DNA of 64,000 nucleotides, taken from NCBI GenBank assembly GCA_021927905.1, contig BLLK01000062.1, positions 2,108,001 to 2,172,000 on the forward strand, read 5' to 3'. A program made the translations under genes and the position numbers. This DNA comes from Chaetoceros tenuissimus (taxonomy: Eukaryota > Bacillariophyta > Thalassiosirophyceae > Chaetocerotales > Chaetocerotaceae). Positions 45,522 through 55,596 of the stretch are shown one piece after another (within the stretch, counting starts at the first letter, position 1; each line of letters starts with the position of its first letter). The notes beneath the pieces were generated by a model, which did no database searches, was not told the origin of the DNA, and worked only from the letters and a program-made list of their open reading frames with translations.

Positions 45522-45974
45522 TGTGGTAGATGTTGGTTCTTGGATTTTCTTTTGTTAATGCATGTATAATTAGCTACTTCGAATCAGAAAATGAAAATAG
45601 GAAAGAAAGATTTTCTTTTTCTTTCATTTTTGGTGGTGTCGAGAGCCTTTGCCAGACGCACAAAGCTGACTCAAGACACTCTAGTCATAATTGAGAGAAG
45701 AGTGACTCCTTTCACCATACTTACATTCAACAACATTTTTGGCCAACAACATTTTTGGCATCTTCAAACTTCAAATCGTCTTCATCATTCATCAACACAT
45801 CAATCACAATCACCACCATATCAAAAACTAAATTGTGAGAACAAAAACATCAATAAATTACTTCATTCTCTGCCTCCTTTACTCATCAGCAGAGAGTGAG
45901 GAATACCACTTCCACTTCCTAGTTGAAAAGTTTCAAAGTCTTGACTGGAAAGGCTGTTTGAATTATAGAAGACA
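45522..45974. other. Divergent promoter/leader region with a 16-bp tandem repeat
   Basis: CAACAACATTTTTGGC occurs twice in perfect tandem at 45728-45743 and 45744-45759, in the leader of the PQ-loop gene. The open stretch 45591-45899 has no domain and is not called. Confidence 0.5.
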
Positions 45975-47090
45975 ATGGCGTTCTCTTCAGTTATATTGAA
46001 AACTTTTTCAAATTACAGTAGACAGCTAGCTTTTGCAGTTGCACCTATACCGGCTTATCTTCCACAGTATTATGCACTCTGTTCATCATCCAATGATCCT
46101 ATACTAGAAAGGCATGTCAAGCAAAAGCGAGGGCTTTCATCTACATCACCAGAAAAAAATCACGACAGTCCACATTTTGTCAAGACACATCAAATAACAG
46201 AGTCGGGCTTTTCTTCGACATCTATAATGATACTACTCATGTCCCATATTTTTCGCTTACAGTATTTTCTAGGATCGGTAATAATAAACATATATGGTAG
46301 CTTGACAGAGGAAGACGGAGAAGGGAAAGGAGACCCTGTTCATTTTGATCTAGTCACTCAATCTATTGTAATGGTGGCTATGCAAATATTACTTCTTTCG
46401 GCAGTAACTCGAAGGCGACGAATGGCTCACAAAAGTAAAACAGATGACGATGACGAGTTCATGGTTGGAGCTGTATCTCCTTCAAATAGAGAATCTTCCA
46501 TTTCACAAAGACCTTTTGTTTGGATAATACACCCCAAAGGACATTGGAAATGGGATACAATTCATCAATATATGGAATTCATCATTGCTGTAACCGTGGT
46601 GACATACATATTCTTTAGGCATTGGATATATCCTCAGGATTTTCTGGAATATATTGCTACGATCAAAGTTATTTCCATATTACTAGAATCTTGTCTAGCA
46701 CTTCCTCAAATCATTCTCAACTACAAACGAAAGAGTACAGAGGGCCTTAGTTTAGTAATGGTTCTAGGGTGGGTAGTTGGCGACTTTATGAAAATGATTT
46801 ACTTCACACTAGAATTAAGTGCCTCAAAGCATGAGGTTGCTAGAAAAATTGAAACAAATGAAGGGTCCGACATGACCGTCTTTATTTTTGGATGCGTATT
46901 CGCAATGATAATGGATGTTATTGTAGGATTGCAAGTCACAAAATATTACCCATCACATGATATGCTTTCTCTGAAAGCTAAAATTCGAAGTTGTTGGAGG
47001 CAATTTGAAATCAGAGTATTACAGATTGACTATAACAAGATTCCACATGCAAAACAGAGAGGATCCATGGATGGAAATGACCTGACATAG
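45975..47090 (+). CDS. SLC66A2-like PQ-loop membrane protein
   Basis: 371 residues. The second PQ-loop is clear: ESCLALPQIILNYKRKSTEG, then LSLVMVLGWVVGDFMKMIYF, closely matching the ESCLGVPQLxxN...STEGxSxxMVLxWxxGDxxK pattern of SLC66A2 (PQLC1). PIPAYLPQYY near residue 25 is the first, less conserved PQ motif. About five to six membrane segments follow, with a polar loop (residues 140-185) between halves. Animal and yeast (Any1) relatives act in the endosome/Golgi and influence lipid asymmetry. No signal peptide; location inferred from homologues. Confidence 0.85.
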   Translation: MAFSSVILKTFSNYSRQLAFAVAPIPAYLPQYYALCSSSNDPILERHVKQKRGLSSTSPEKNHDSPHFVKTHQITESGFSSTSIMILLMSHIFRLQYFLGSVIINIYGSLTEEDGEGKGDPVHFDLVTQSIVMVAMQILLLSAVTRRRRMAHKSKTDDDDEFMVGAVSPSNRESSISQRPFVWIIHPKGHWKWDTIHQYMEFIIAVTVVTYIFFRHWIYPQDFLEYIATIKVISILLESCLALPQIILNYKRKSTEGLSLVMVLGWVVGDFMKMIYFTLELSASKHEVARKIETNEGSDMTVFIFGCVFAMIMDVIVGLQVTKYYPSHDMLSLKAKIRSCWRQFEIRVLQIDYNKIPHAKQRGSMDGNDLT

Positions 47091-47430
47091 TATTTATCGC
47101 TGTCCCTTTGTAATATTGACCTCCAGCTTGTATAAAGTAACTAGTGTAAACTCATAATTTAGAAATACTATACCATTTTTGGTAGCATCAATGTAATCCG
47201 TGCTTTTTCTTCTCCTCTTCATCGTGGTCTAATATCTGCGCGCTTGCAAATGAATAAGGAAGTGCGAATACGAAGAGTGTGAGACAATCAACGCCGCCTT
47301 ACAATTCATATGAAATTGAAAGTCATACTCATAACAAGAACTACATCAAAATATATTGATTCAATACTATTATATGTTACAAGCTACACAAATCCCATGT
47401 CTCATAGAGTCACCTATTCATCCTTCAGCT
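47091..47430. other. Convergent 3' intergenic region
   Basis: It separates the stops of the PQ-loop and ubiquitin-like genes. No feature is recognised. Confidence 0.45.
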
Positions 47431-47911
47431 TCAATTCTTTCCTCCACGAAGTTGAAGTACCATATGAATTGTTGCCCCAGCACTGATATTGTAGGAGTCA
47501 AGAGTTCTATCATCAGTCCTATAATTTTGAATTTAGAAGAGAGTCGAATTAAGTCAAATCAACTTTGGATACAATGTTCAAAGATTGCCATCTCGTACTT
47601 ACAACTGCTTTCCGGAAAAAATGAGACGGATCTGATCTACCTGAATACCTTCCTTTTCTTGAAGTGCCTGCTTTACAGCGAGTACTTGATTCTCTGGTTC
47701 AAAGTTGAAAGATTGCTTGCGCCCAGTCAAAGTCTTGATAAATAGCTATTGGTAATATTTCAGATTGGGTAAAGCAAGGGTGAGTAGCAGTACCATCAAC
47801 AAAGACGACGATAGATACGAGCAAAAAGAAACATGACAATGCATACTTCTCCCTCCGACGCCTTCATTGCTACGATTTCCTAGGTCCTACTTTTGTAAAG
47901 CTTACCTGCAT
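47431..47911 (-). CDS. Divergent ubiquitin-like protein (78 residues, ends GGKN)
   Basis: Three small exons, 47906-47911 (ATG CAG), 47603-47745 and 47431-47518, with GT-AG introns of 160 and 84 nt; 237 coding bases. The spliced protein aligns without gaps to ubiquitin: MQLFIKTLTGR at the start, QEKEGIQVDQIRLIFSGKQL in the middle, and IHMVLQLRGG at 67-76 followed by Lys-Asn. By hand, about 42 of 76 positions match ubiquitin as I recall it. Conserved: Leu8, Ile44, His68, Val70, Lys6, Lys27, Lys33, Lys48. Changed: Lys11 to Arg, Lys29 and Lys63 to Ala, Arg72 to Gln (NEDD8 has Ala72). The GlyGly followed by two residues implies C-terminal processing and conjugation. Neither ubiquitin nor typical NEDD8. 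Confidence 0.88.
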
Positions 47912-48283
47912 GGTTCTTCAATGTACTATATGCTTCTTTATTAGTTGTCAAAATATGGTTGTTTACTTTGACCAGCTCGAGTTGCTCTTTTTATTGAGAC
48001 ATGGTAGTTCATTTTTCAATGCATTGATTGTTGTTATTGTGCTTCTTCGTTCCATACGCTGCTCTATCTAGCTAGAAGGATGTTCTTGGCATAGCTAGGT
48101 AGCGAACCCATAAATTTATCTAGCTAGTAGTATAGCCATGTTATCTGCTCGCGACATGATGATGATGATGATGGCCACTCATTTTTTGAATCTATCATTC
48201 CAACAACATATTATGGATTCTTCGATTGCTTTTGTTACAACAATTTCATTACAAATCGAAGCACATAGACATCGCTTTCAACC
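47912..48283. promoter_or_regulatory. Divergent promoter/leader with an overlapping upstream ORF
   Basis: Between the ubiquitin-like gene (-) and TrhO (+). An upstream frame (48138-48356) starts with several Met codons, including an (ATG)6 run at 48156-48173, and overlaps the TrhO start in another frame. If transcribed, it would repress TrhO translation. The copies of CTAGCTAG around 48070 and 48120 form short palindromes. Confidence 0.4.
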
Positions 48284-49456
48284 ATGTCTACTCCAGCAAC
48301 GAGCAATAAACTCAATGGATCGCGCCATATTGTACTTGCTTTGTATAAATTTGTGAAAATACCAAGTGAAGAAATCCCATCTTTAAAAGCCCAAATTGAA
48401 GAGAAGCTACGATTGGTAAAGGCAAGAGGAACAATATTGCTCGCAGAGGAAGGGATCAATGGCACAATCTGTTACGCAGAGAATGAAGCAGGTGGACCAT
48501 CTCATGACCTTGTCAAGGACTACCTTAATAATCATGAATACTTTATGGGCATTCGAACTAGAACGAGTTACACCGACACTGCGATCTTTCATAGATTGAA
48601 AGTCAAGATAAAGAAGGAAATTGTGACTATTGGTGGAGAGATCGATGAGACTGACGAGTCTAAGAAACCAATTGGATATATGAGTAAATGTGAGATTGAT
48701 CCTAATAAAATGAAGGGAACATATGTTAAGCCGGGGAAAGAATGGGATGACCTCTGTGATGATCCAGATGTCGTGGTGATTGATACTCGTAATAAATATG
48801 AAATTGAGATTGGGACATTTGAGAATGCAATAAATCCAAACACTGATAACTTCAGACAATTCCCAGATTGGTTACATAGGTTTGCTGACAAATGTAAAGA
48901 AGCGAATGAGGAGGAAGTTCCAGATCGGTGTGTTCTAAATACGAAAAGTACAACTGAAGATAATGCACGGAATAACAACCCAGTACCTGAAGAAGATATG
49001 CCTATTGTCCGCAAGAAGCCAAAGGCTATTGCAATGTATTGCACAGGCGGAATTCGGTGCGAAAAGAGCACAAGTTACACTCTTGCTGCTGAAGTGTTCC
49101 CAAAAGATATTCCAGTATATCACCTTGAGGGTGGTGTTCTTGCTTACTTAGACGCTCATCCTGATGAGAAGAAGAGCAAATGGAAAGGAGAATGTTTCGT
49201 TTTCGATCAAAGAGTTGCTGTGACACATGGCTTGAAGCCAAGCGAAAAATATAATGCATGTCATGCTTGCAGAAGGCCAATTTCAACAGAGGATATGCAA
49301 CGAGATGATTATGTGAAAGGCGTTAGCTGTCGATATTGCAAAGATTCTGCAAACGACAAATCAAAACAAAGATTTGAGATGCGCCAAAAGCAAATGGACC
49401 TTGCTCAGTCAAAAGGATCTAGGCACATTCATGACCCAAAAGAACTTAATGAATAA
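48284..49456 (+). CDS. trhO: tRNA uridine-34 hydroxylase (TrhO/YceA, rhodanese-like)
   Basis: 390 residues. VALYKFVKIP and ILLAEEGINGTI are the N-terminal UPF0176 signature. DVVVIDTRNKYEIEIGTFENA begins the rhodanese domain, and MYCTGGIRCEKSTSYTL has the active-site Cys (about 253) and second Cys of the CTGGIRCEK motif. A C-terminal CHAC...CRYC cysteine quartet may bind zinc. Bacterial TrhO makes 5-hydroxyuridine in tRNA using oxygen. The eukaryotic copy has an insertion of about 30 residues before the active site. No clear targeting leader, so cytosolic or organellar is undecided. Confidence 0.92.
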   Translation: MSTPATSNKLNGSRHIVLALYKFVKIPSEEIPSLKAQIEEKLRLVKARGTILLAEEGINGTICYAENEAGGPSHDLVKDYLNNHEYFMGIRTRTSYTDTAIFHRLKVKIKKEIVTIGGEIDETDESKKPIGYMSKCEIDPNKMKGTYVKPGKEWDDLCDDPDVVVIDTRNKYEIEIGTFENAINPNTDNFRQFPDWLHRFADKCKEANEEEVPDRCVLNTKSTTEDNARNNNPVPEEDMPIVRKKPKAIAMYCTGGIRCEKSTSYTLAAEVFPKDIPVYHLEGGVLAYLDAHPDEKKSKWKGECFVFDQRVAVTHGLKPSEKYNACHACRRPISTEDMQRDDYVKGVSCRYCKDSANDKSKQRFEMRQKQMDLAQSKGSRHIHDPKELNE

Positions 49457-49532
49457 TTGACAAACTTCCACAATGTTAAACATCTAATCTGGTAAACTTC
49501 TTATGAAATAAATAGATTTGCAATAATTTACT

Positions 49533-51182
49533 TTATAAAGCGAAGTCTTCAAAATCGTCGTCTTCAAATAAAAATTCACTATCTCCATTGCCTGAAAAGT
49601 CATGTACAACAATTCCATTGTCAGAACCGTCAGTGACAAGCATTTTACCATCTGTGAAAATGGACCCTAGCCAATGTTTGTAGCCTGTCAATGCATAACA
49701 GCATCTAGCTCGTCTATCTACAGTTCCAATATCGTCATAGTATGCTTCTTCTTCGTCGTCATCATCTTCTTCTACTATTGCACTTTGACTTCCTACTTTC
49801 GGTTCATGATAAGAACAATTCCAAATTCGTATAGTACCATCTTGTGATCCTGTTACAAGAAGCCCTGGTGCTGGTGAATCTAGAACCATGACATATTTTG
49901 CATGCGAAGGACGTAATCTTCCCCTGAGAGAATCATCTTCTAGGAAAGGTTTTGTATCTGATACATAACCCATGGAATCAATATTAAGTCTCTTTTGGTA
50001 CATACTTCCTTCGGAACCTCCGCATACAACAGACCATACTGCTTCTCTTTTTTCCCCATTTGGCAAAGTCTCTTCCACATCATTCTGTACAATCACAGCA
50101 CTTCGTGCAAATTCCCTTTTTCGCTTACTTGTTTCACTTTTTCCGAACGGCTTCCATTCAGCCAAAATTTCTCCATCTTCAGTTGAAAACAAAACTACTT
50201 TTTGAGATGCAGTTGCAGCAACTCCACAACCTAACTTGTTATTGACGGTGATACTAAGAACTTCACATCCAGCATCTAGCTCATACAGAGGCTCCTTCTG
50301 AGTTTCTAAAGGAGCATCTAAATCGTCATATTCAAATGCTCTAATGAATCCATCATATGATCCTGTCCAAAGTAATCCAGCGTCATCAAACGCAACGGAT
50401 GTAATTAGGCTAGAATCCAAGTATCTAAGTTTCCCTTTGCTTTCTAAATGCAATTTTGTACTAGAAGAAGTACCTCCTCTACTTCCTTTGTAGAATGATT
50501 CTTCTTCTCCATCGATTTTGAAAACTTGTAAACCACCTTCACGACCTGAAGTGACCACAATATCATTATTGATCCCCACAGCAATCACGCCTGATCCATC
50601 AAACTTTCCAAATAGAGTCTTCATAGCCTCGTTCACATCTTCATCATCAATATTCGGAACATGAACACTAGTCACAACATCCAACTCTTCTCCCTTATCC
50701 AAGTCACATAGGTAGATATTTCCATTTGCACTTCCAAGAACAGCAAGAGGATAAGTGTCAAGAGCTATACGACGAACCCAATCATCGATAGTAAGACGCA
50801 TCGAAGAAGATACTTGCGCATTTTCCCAATTGGAAACAATTTCATCATCCATATTGTATTCGAGTTCCACATCTCCTTCAATATCTTCAATCTGGTTTGA
50901 TGATGAGAAGAAAGGAGACGAGCTTGACGATGATAATGAATCTTGACGTGCACGTAGAGAAGCGTAAATATCATTCTGATCATTTGACGATGAAAAAGAT
51001 CCACTTGATGATTCGAACTCTTCAAAGTCATCAAATAATGAAGTCAGTAATTTCGTGGGTTGAGTATATTTTCTGTTCTTATTTTTCAATGTTTGTTTTG
51101 ATATTTGATGAGGTAGGAACGCTTTTGCAGTTTCATTGAATGCTAAGCAAGCAATTCCTAGGGCAAAGTTATTAATCTTCAT
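49533..51182 (-). CDS. Plastid-targeted WD40-type beta-propeller protein
   Basis: 549 residues. The signal peptide ends in ETAKAFLPHQ, an ASAFAP-type plastid site. An acidic Ser-rich segment (residues 55-110) follows. Propeller blades recur with the GxxDGxIRxW-like pattern: LGSANGNIYLCDL, TSGREGGLQVFKI, TGSYDGFIRAFEY, TGSQDGTIRIWNC and TDGSDNGIVVHDF. At least six or seven blades are visible. It is likely a scaffold in the plastid stroma; partners are unknown. The stop is 76 bp from the convergent TrhO stop. Confidence 0.85.
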   Translation of the reverse strand: MKINNFALGIACLAFNETAKAFLPHQISKQTLKNKNRKYTQPTKLLTSLFDDFEEFESSSGSFSSSNDQNDIYASLRARQDSLSSSSSSPFFSSSNQIEDIEGDVELEYNMDDEIVSNWENAQVSSSMRLTIDDWVRRIALDTYPLAVLGSANGNIYLCDLDKGEELDVVTSVHVPNIDDEDVNEAMKTLFGKFDGSGVIAVGINNDIVVTSGREGGLQVFKIDGEEESFYKGSRGGTSSSTKLHLESKGKLRYLDSSLITSVAFDDAGLLWTGSYDGFIRAFEYDDLDAPLETQKEPLYELDAGCEVLSITVNNKLGCGVAATASQKVVLFSTEDGEILAEWKPFGKSETSKRKREFARSAVIVQNDVEETLPNGEKREAVWSVVCGGSEGSMYQKRLNIDSMGYVSDTKPFLEDDSLRGRLRPSHAKYVMVLDSPAPGLLVTGSQDGTIRIWNCSYHEPKVGSQSAIVEEDDDDEEEAYYDDIGTVDRRARCCYALTGYKHWLGSIFTDGKMLVTDGSDNGIVVHDFSGNGDSEFLFEDDDFEDFAL

Positions 51183-51606
51183 GATTGCAGAACACCTTTT
51201 CTATTATCTTTCTTCGAAATAAATAAGCTTAGAAAGTCTTGTAGACGGTTAAGAAATCAGACAATGTGTTGTTGCTTTTGGAGGTAAACAAATAGCGTTC
51301 CATTGCGTATTGGATGGAAACGTAGCTGTTGTGTTGGACCTGAAGATGCAAGCGCGAATCGCGATAGGTCAGTTCAACATAATTTTTCATTGGTGAGGGT
51401 GGTCGAGGGGGCTCAGTTTTCACCCCTATATTGAAGAGGTAGGGGGGACAAAATTTGACACTAAACAAATAATGAATAATTTGCACATACATCGATGATC
51501 TACCATACCATTTGCTTCATTCCAATGCAATAGATTCTTCATTCTCACCTTGTTACTCTCCTTTCCCCTCAGTACGACCCTCTAGTTCATAGAATAAAAG
51601 GATAGA
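51183..51606. other. Divergent promoter region
   Basis: Between the beta-propeller gene and SNF5. An open stretch on the minus strand, 51229-51492, has no recognisable domain. No repeat or RNA seen. Confidence 0.45.
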
Positions 51607-52626
51607 ATGATTTATCCCATCCGAGTAGATGTATCAAGCAAAGACAATGGGCTAAGAATTGTGGACACAATCCTTCTTGACCCTACATGCCTTCCTATTC
51701 CTCCTTCGACAACTAATGAAAATTACAACAGCTACAACCTTTACTCTCAAACTATTCTTCAGAATGCATCGTTCTTTGCAAAGAATTTGCTAGCGGATAT
51801 GGAAGTTGACGGCATTAACAAGACAGAGAAGATTGGGAGGATACGTTTAGTCAATAATAATGATTTGATCATGATGGTTGAAAATCAGATTCAGAAGCAA
51901 CTAAAGTCTATTCTAGAAAAAGAATCAAAACGAAAAATGATGAATAGCACGAGAAATGTCAATCACTATTCAAAGACTACTACAAAGAAAAGAAAGCTGT
52001 CGGGAACCGACGAGGAAGAGAAGGCTGTGGAAGATAAAGATAAAGTACATGATAAAGAGGATGCATCTATGGAAAGTACAGAGCAAGAAGTAGTAGAAAA
52101 CGATACCACAAAAGAAGAGGGAGACAAAGATGGTGTTGACAAAGAAGAGGCTGGCAAAACTACTGACACTGAAACAAAAGAGGACAGTAAAAATGATGAG
52201 GAAAATTCGAAGAAGCAACAAGATATCTTGAAAAACTTGAAAACTATTCATATTCGCATAAAGGAAGATGCGATAGTTTATACCGATGTCATTCACGTTG
52301 ACACAAATCCTGCTCTTCCTCACCTCTCCAACCCAATATTATTGGCGAAATCTTTGGTTAAAGATATGAATTTACCATCTTCCATGACTAACTCTATCGC
52401 AGTCACAATTGCTGAGCAATTGCATGGACTAGATGTCAAGCCAGATATCACTGGGCTTATGCAGAAGGATACTCCAAAATCAGGTGAGTTAGCGGCGGCT
52501 TACTTTGAAAGAATTCAAGTTGATTCGGATATCCCATCTGCATGGAAAATTGATGACAAAGAAGAGAATCTTGCCAAAACGCACCATTGCAAAGCAGCAA
52601 TGCCACAATATAATCTAAATCAATAA
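51607..52626 (+). CDS. SMARCB1: SNF5/SMARCB1-like subunit of SWI/SNF chromatin remodeller
   Basis: 339 residues. Two SNF5 repeats are visible: YPIRVDVSSKDNGLRIVDTI through FFAKNLLADMEVDGI to MMVENQIQKQL (residues 3-100), and IHIRIKEDAIVYTDVIHVDT through LAKSLVKDMNLP to SIAVTIAEQLHGL (residues 213-277). They are separated by a Lys/Glu/Asp-rich low-complexity linker (residues 115-205) with a basic KKRKLSG, probably a nuclear signal. The N-terminal winged helix of animal SMARCB1 is absent. Expected to act as the core subunit of the SWI/SNF (BAF) complex in the nucleus. Confidence 0.8.
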   Translation: MIYPIRVDVSSKDNGLRIVDTILLDPTCLPIPPSTTNENYNSYNLYSQTILQNASFFAKNLLADMEVDGINKTEKIGRIRLVNNNDLIMMVENQIQKQLKSILEKESKRKMMNSTRNVNHYSKTTTKKRKLSGTDEEEKAVEDKDKVHDKEDASMESTEQEVVENDTTKEEGDKDGVDKEEAGKTTDTETKEDSKNDEENSKKQQDILKNLKTIHIRIKEDAIVYTDVIHVDTNPALPHLSNPILLAKSLVKDMNLPSSMTNSIAVTIAEQLHGLDVKPDITGLMQKDTPKSGELAAAYFERIQVDSDIPSAWKIDDKEENLAKTHHCKAAMPQYNLNQ

Positions 52627-52669
52627 AGTAATATCAAAAAGTAGAAATATCGGAGCAAGATGCTAATAA

Positions 52670-54864
52670 TTAATCACTCTCGGAATCACTATCATCGGAG
52701 TCGCTATCATTCGCATTAGCCTGTGCCTGTTTCCATTTAGCTGCCATCTCCAGAATTTTGAGATTATTAGTCGCTGCACCTTCGTCATCAGGAAAGTGAT
52801 AGTCGAAGTACTCTTCCCAACCAAGTTCGGCACCAGTTTCTTCGTCAATTTGCATCCTCTTCTTTTTGATGCGTCGTGGCATTTTGCTTTCCACAGATGA
52901 AACACCAGATGTATCTCCCTTTGTCTTTTCAAACATTCTCCAAGCATCCAATAGAAGAACTCTTTCTTCTTTGAGTCCTTCTTCTTTGAGGCGATCATAA
53001 GCCCTTTGAAAGATATTTCGCGCCTCCTCGACTCCTTTACCAATCTCAGTGCCCTCAAATTGAGCAAATGAAATCCACACCTTCACATGACCAGTGCGTT
53101 CCAAAAGTCTTTCGTAAAGAGCCCGAGCCTTAGAACCCTCACCTTCCTCTATCTCAAAATCAATGTAACCTTTCCAAAGCAATTCCGGCATATCAAGAGC
53201 TGCTTGTGATACAGCCAATTCGTAAAGAGCTCTGCATCTCTATGAGAGAGAAAGATCGTGGGTTAGTGAACATCTTAAAACAAATAGAAACACTAAAAAG
53301 TTGTGCAACTTACTTCTGTCTCACCAACAGAACGCTCCAAGTCTGCATATCTGGACCAAGCCTTACAATTGTGAGGCATCATTTGCAGGTATTTGTTATA
53401 CAGAGCTCGGCAACGGTCAATCTCACCCAGTGTAAGTTCCAACGCGATATATTCTATAAAAATCTTCTCTTTACCACACATACCAATCGCCCTCCCTAGA
53501 AGCTTTCTTGCAGTAGTCAAGTCCTTTCGTCTGACATGCAACTTTGCTGCATAGATCCAGATTTTGGAGAAAGAGAATTTTTTATGGGGTATAATGCTCA
53601 GACAAGCATCGTAAATCTTTGAAGCGCGTTCAAGATCGCCTGTTTGAAGTTCCTCGAAGACGGCATAATAAATCCATAGGTAAATGTATCTTTTCCAGTA
53701 TTGTTTTTCTTCAGCTGGAGGTATGTTTGCGACAGCTCTTTCGTAAACGTCTCTCACCGCTGCTGTGTCCCCGTGGTCTTCCTCGAGTTTCGCAAACTCA
53801 AACCAACCATCATAATCCAATGGATCATCTTGAATTCTTTTGTTGTACTCAGCCCTCTGTTTGGTTAGAATTACATTTTCTATCCCATCTTTTTGACCAT
53901 GTTTCTTTTCGAAGGCAACATAAGCTTTGTATAGCTCGTCTCGCCTGTATCTTTCATTGTCTGTTAACTCTTCATCATCATCCTTCATCCTTGTAGCTCT
54001 TTCACCAAGGTTGAGCAATTTGATAGCATGTTGGTAGATTACTCTGGCACGTTCATATTCCCCTTGACGTTCCTCAAATGCTGCAAATTGCTTGAAGATG
54101 CGTGCTTGTCTCACTTCTTCAGGCTCTAACTCCATCAAAGCGCTTTCGTATACCCTTCGAGCTAGAGGAATATCTTTCGCTTCATGCTCCGCCCATTTCC
54201 CTAGCTTTAAAAAAGATTTCGCACATGGATACTCATTGACATAGCGTTTCATCACTTCTGTGGCCCTATCCATATTAGGCTGTTCTCCTTCACTCACAGA
54301 AGCTTTAGCACATCTAACTTCAAATCTAGCATAGCTAAGCCATGCTCCATCATCTGGACACCAACTCATCCATCTCTCAAAGACTTCACGACACTTTTCT
54401 GCATCTCCAACCATTTCCTCCATGTAGGCATATTTATACCATAGAAAGTCAACTCTTGGTAAAATTTGGACAGCGCGATCCAACACATTTCTTGCTCTAT
54501 TGACAAATTCATTCCTCATTTCAAACTCAGCATACCTTAACCACAGTTCAGCAGACCTATGATCGACCTCCAAAGCTCGTTCAAAGACACTGCGAACTCG
54601 TTCAAACTCTTTGTTATCCTCTTCAAACCTTGCATATTTAACCCAAATACCAATTTGTTCTCGTCTATAGCGAATATTATCTTCAAAATGTTTTCTTCTG
54701 GAAGCTAGATATGACTGATATTCTTCTGCATCGTGGATTTTGGTAACTGGGTCTAATACATGGGCTTCTTGACGGTCAGCAGCTTCTCGAATAATTTGTT
54801 CAGCTGAAATTTGGATTGGTGCTGGTGCACGATTCTTCACCTGACCTACTGCGTTTCTCGACAT
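52670..54864 (-). CDS. CRNKL1: Crooked-neck-like spliceosome factor (CRNKL1/Clf1)
   Basis: Exons 53314-54864 and 52670-53239 with a 74-nt intron give 706 residues. It begins VKNRAPAPIQISAEQ, the conserved start, then about 14-16 half-a-TPR (HAT) repeats with W-x-x-YA-x-FE patterns (WVKYARFEEDN, WLRYAEFEMRN, WLSYARFEVR, and others). The junction joins RSVGETE to RCRALYELAVSQAALDMPE, matching CRNKL1. The C-terminus is Asp/Ser-rich acidic. It scaffolds the NineTeen complex and U2/U5/U6 snRNP during spliceosome activation. Stop is 43 bp from SNF5. Confidence 0.97.
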
Positions 54865-55596
54865 TTTACTATAATTATTTTTAATTTTGTATCATGAAAA
54901 TGTATGATCTTGTATCACAATTGAGGTGGGACTATTTGCTAGCAAGAAACGTATTTCTTTCACTTCATTTTTATGCTACTTTTGCTGTATTGTTGTTGTT
55001 TGCTGTGGTGCTGTGGTTTTGTGGCGTCCTCATCATGTTTCCAACGTTATTTGGCTCTCTGAAGTAGCTACATAATTTATTCCACTTTCTCTTCCATCCT
55101 TTCTGTGTTCTCGAAGAGTATGGTAGTAATTCTTATATATTATTATTTGGAGAAAATGGAAGAGTTTCAACTTGTGTTGATTTTCATGAAGTAGTTCAAT
55201 TATGTCCTGCAAAAGTAGTGCATTACTACATTCAGATGAAGTCATTCCATGTTTCCTACTGCTTTTCTCTGATGACATCAACGTGAAACATTTTTCATTT
55301 CATCAATTTGAAGTTTTCCTTTGCAAATATTTTACTTAATTGAAATCATATCTTTAATGATAAAGTGTGGATAGAATATGAAATTCATTAGTAATTAGTT
55401 ATGTTAGTTATTTAGCCTTGGTAATACAAACGTGCTAGTGGTATTTTACTAACTCATAATCCATAATCATGCATCTATGTAGTTGATGTGGATGTCTCTT
55501 TTCCTCAAGAATATTTTGGCAGGAAAATTCTTGTGCATCTCTTTGGGGAATCAAAATCAAAGAATTCTAGCTGCACACATAACATTCTTCGATTTT
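54865..55596. other. Intergenic region with one weak small frame
   Basis: A minus-strand 82-codon frame at 55033-55281 (start MMSSEKSSRKHGM, helical ALLLQDIIELLHENQ) has plausible composition but no family. I leave it as a possibility only. Nothing else is seen. Confidence 0.3.

Noticed and set aside
47356-47745. Plus-strand 129-codon frame
   Set aside because: It is the shadow of the spliced ubiquitin-like gene on the opposite strand.
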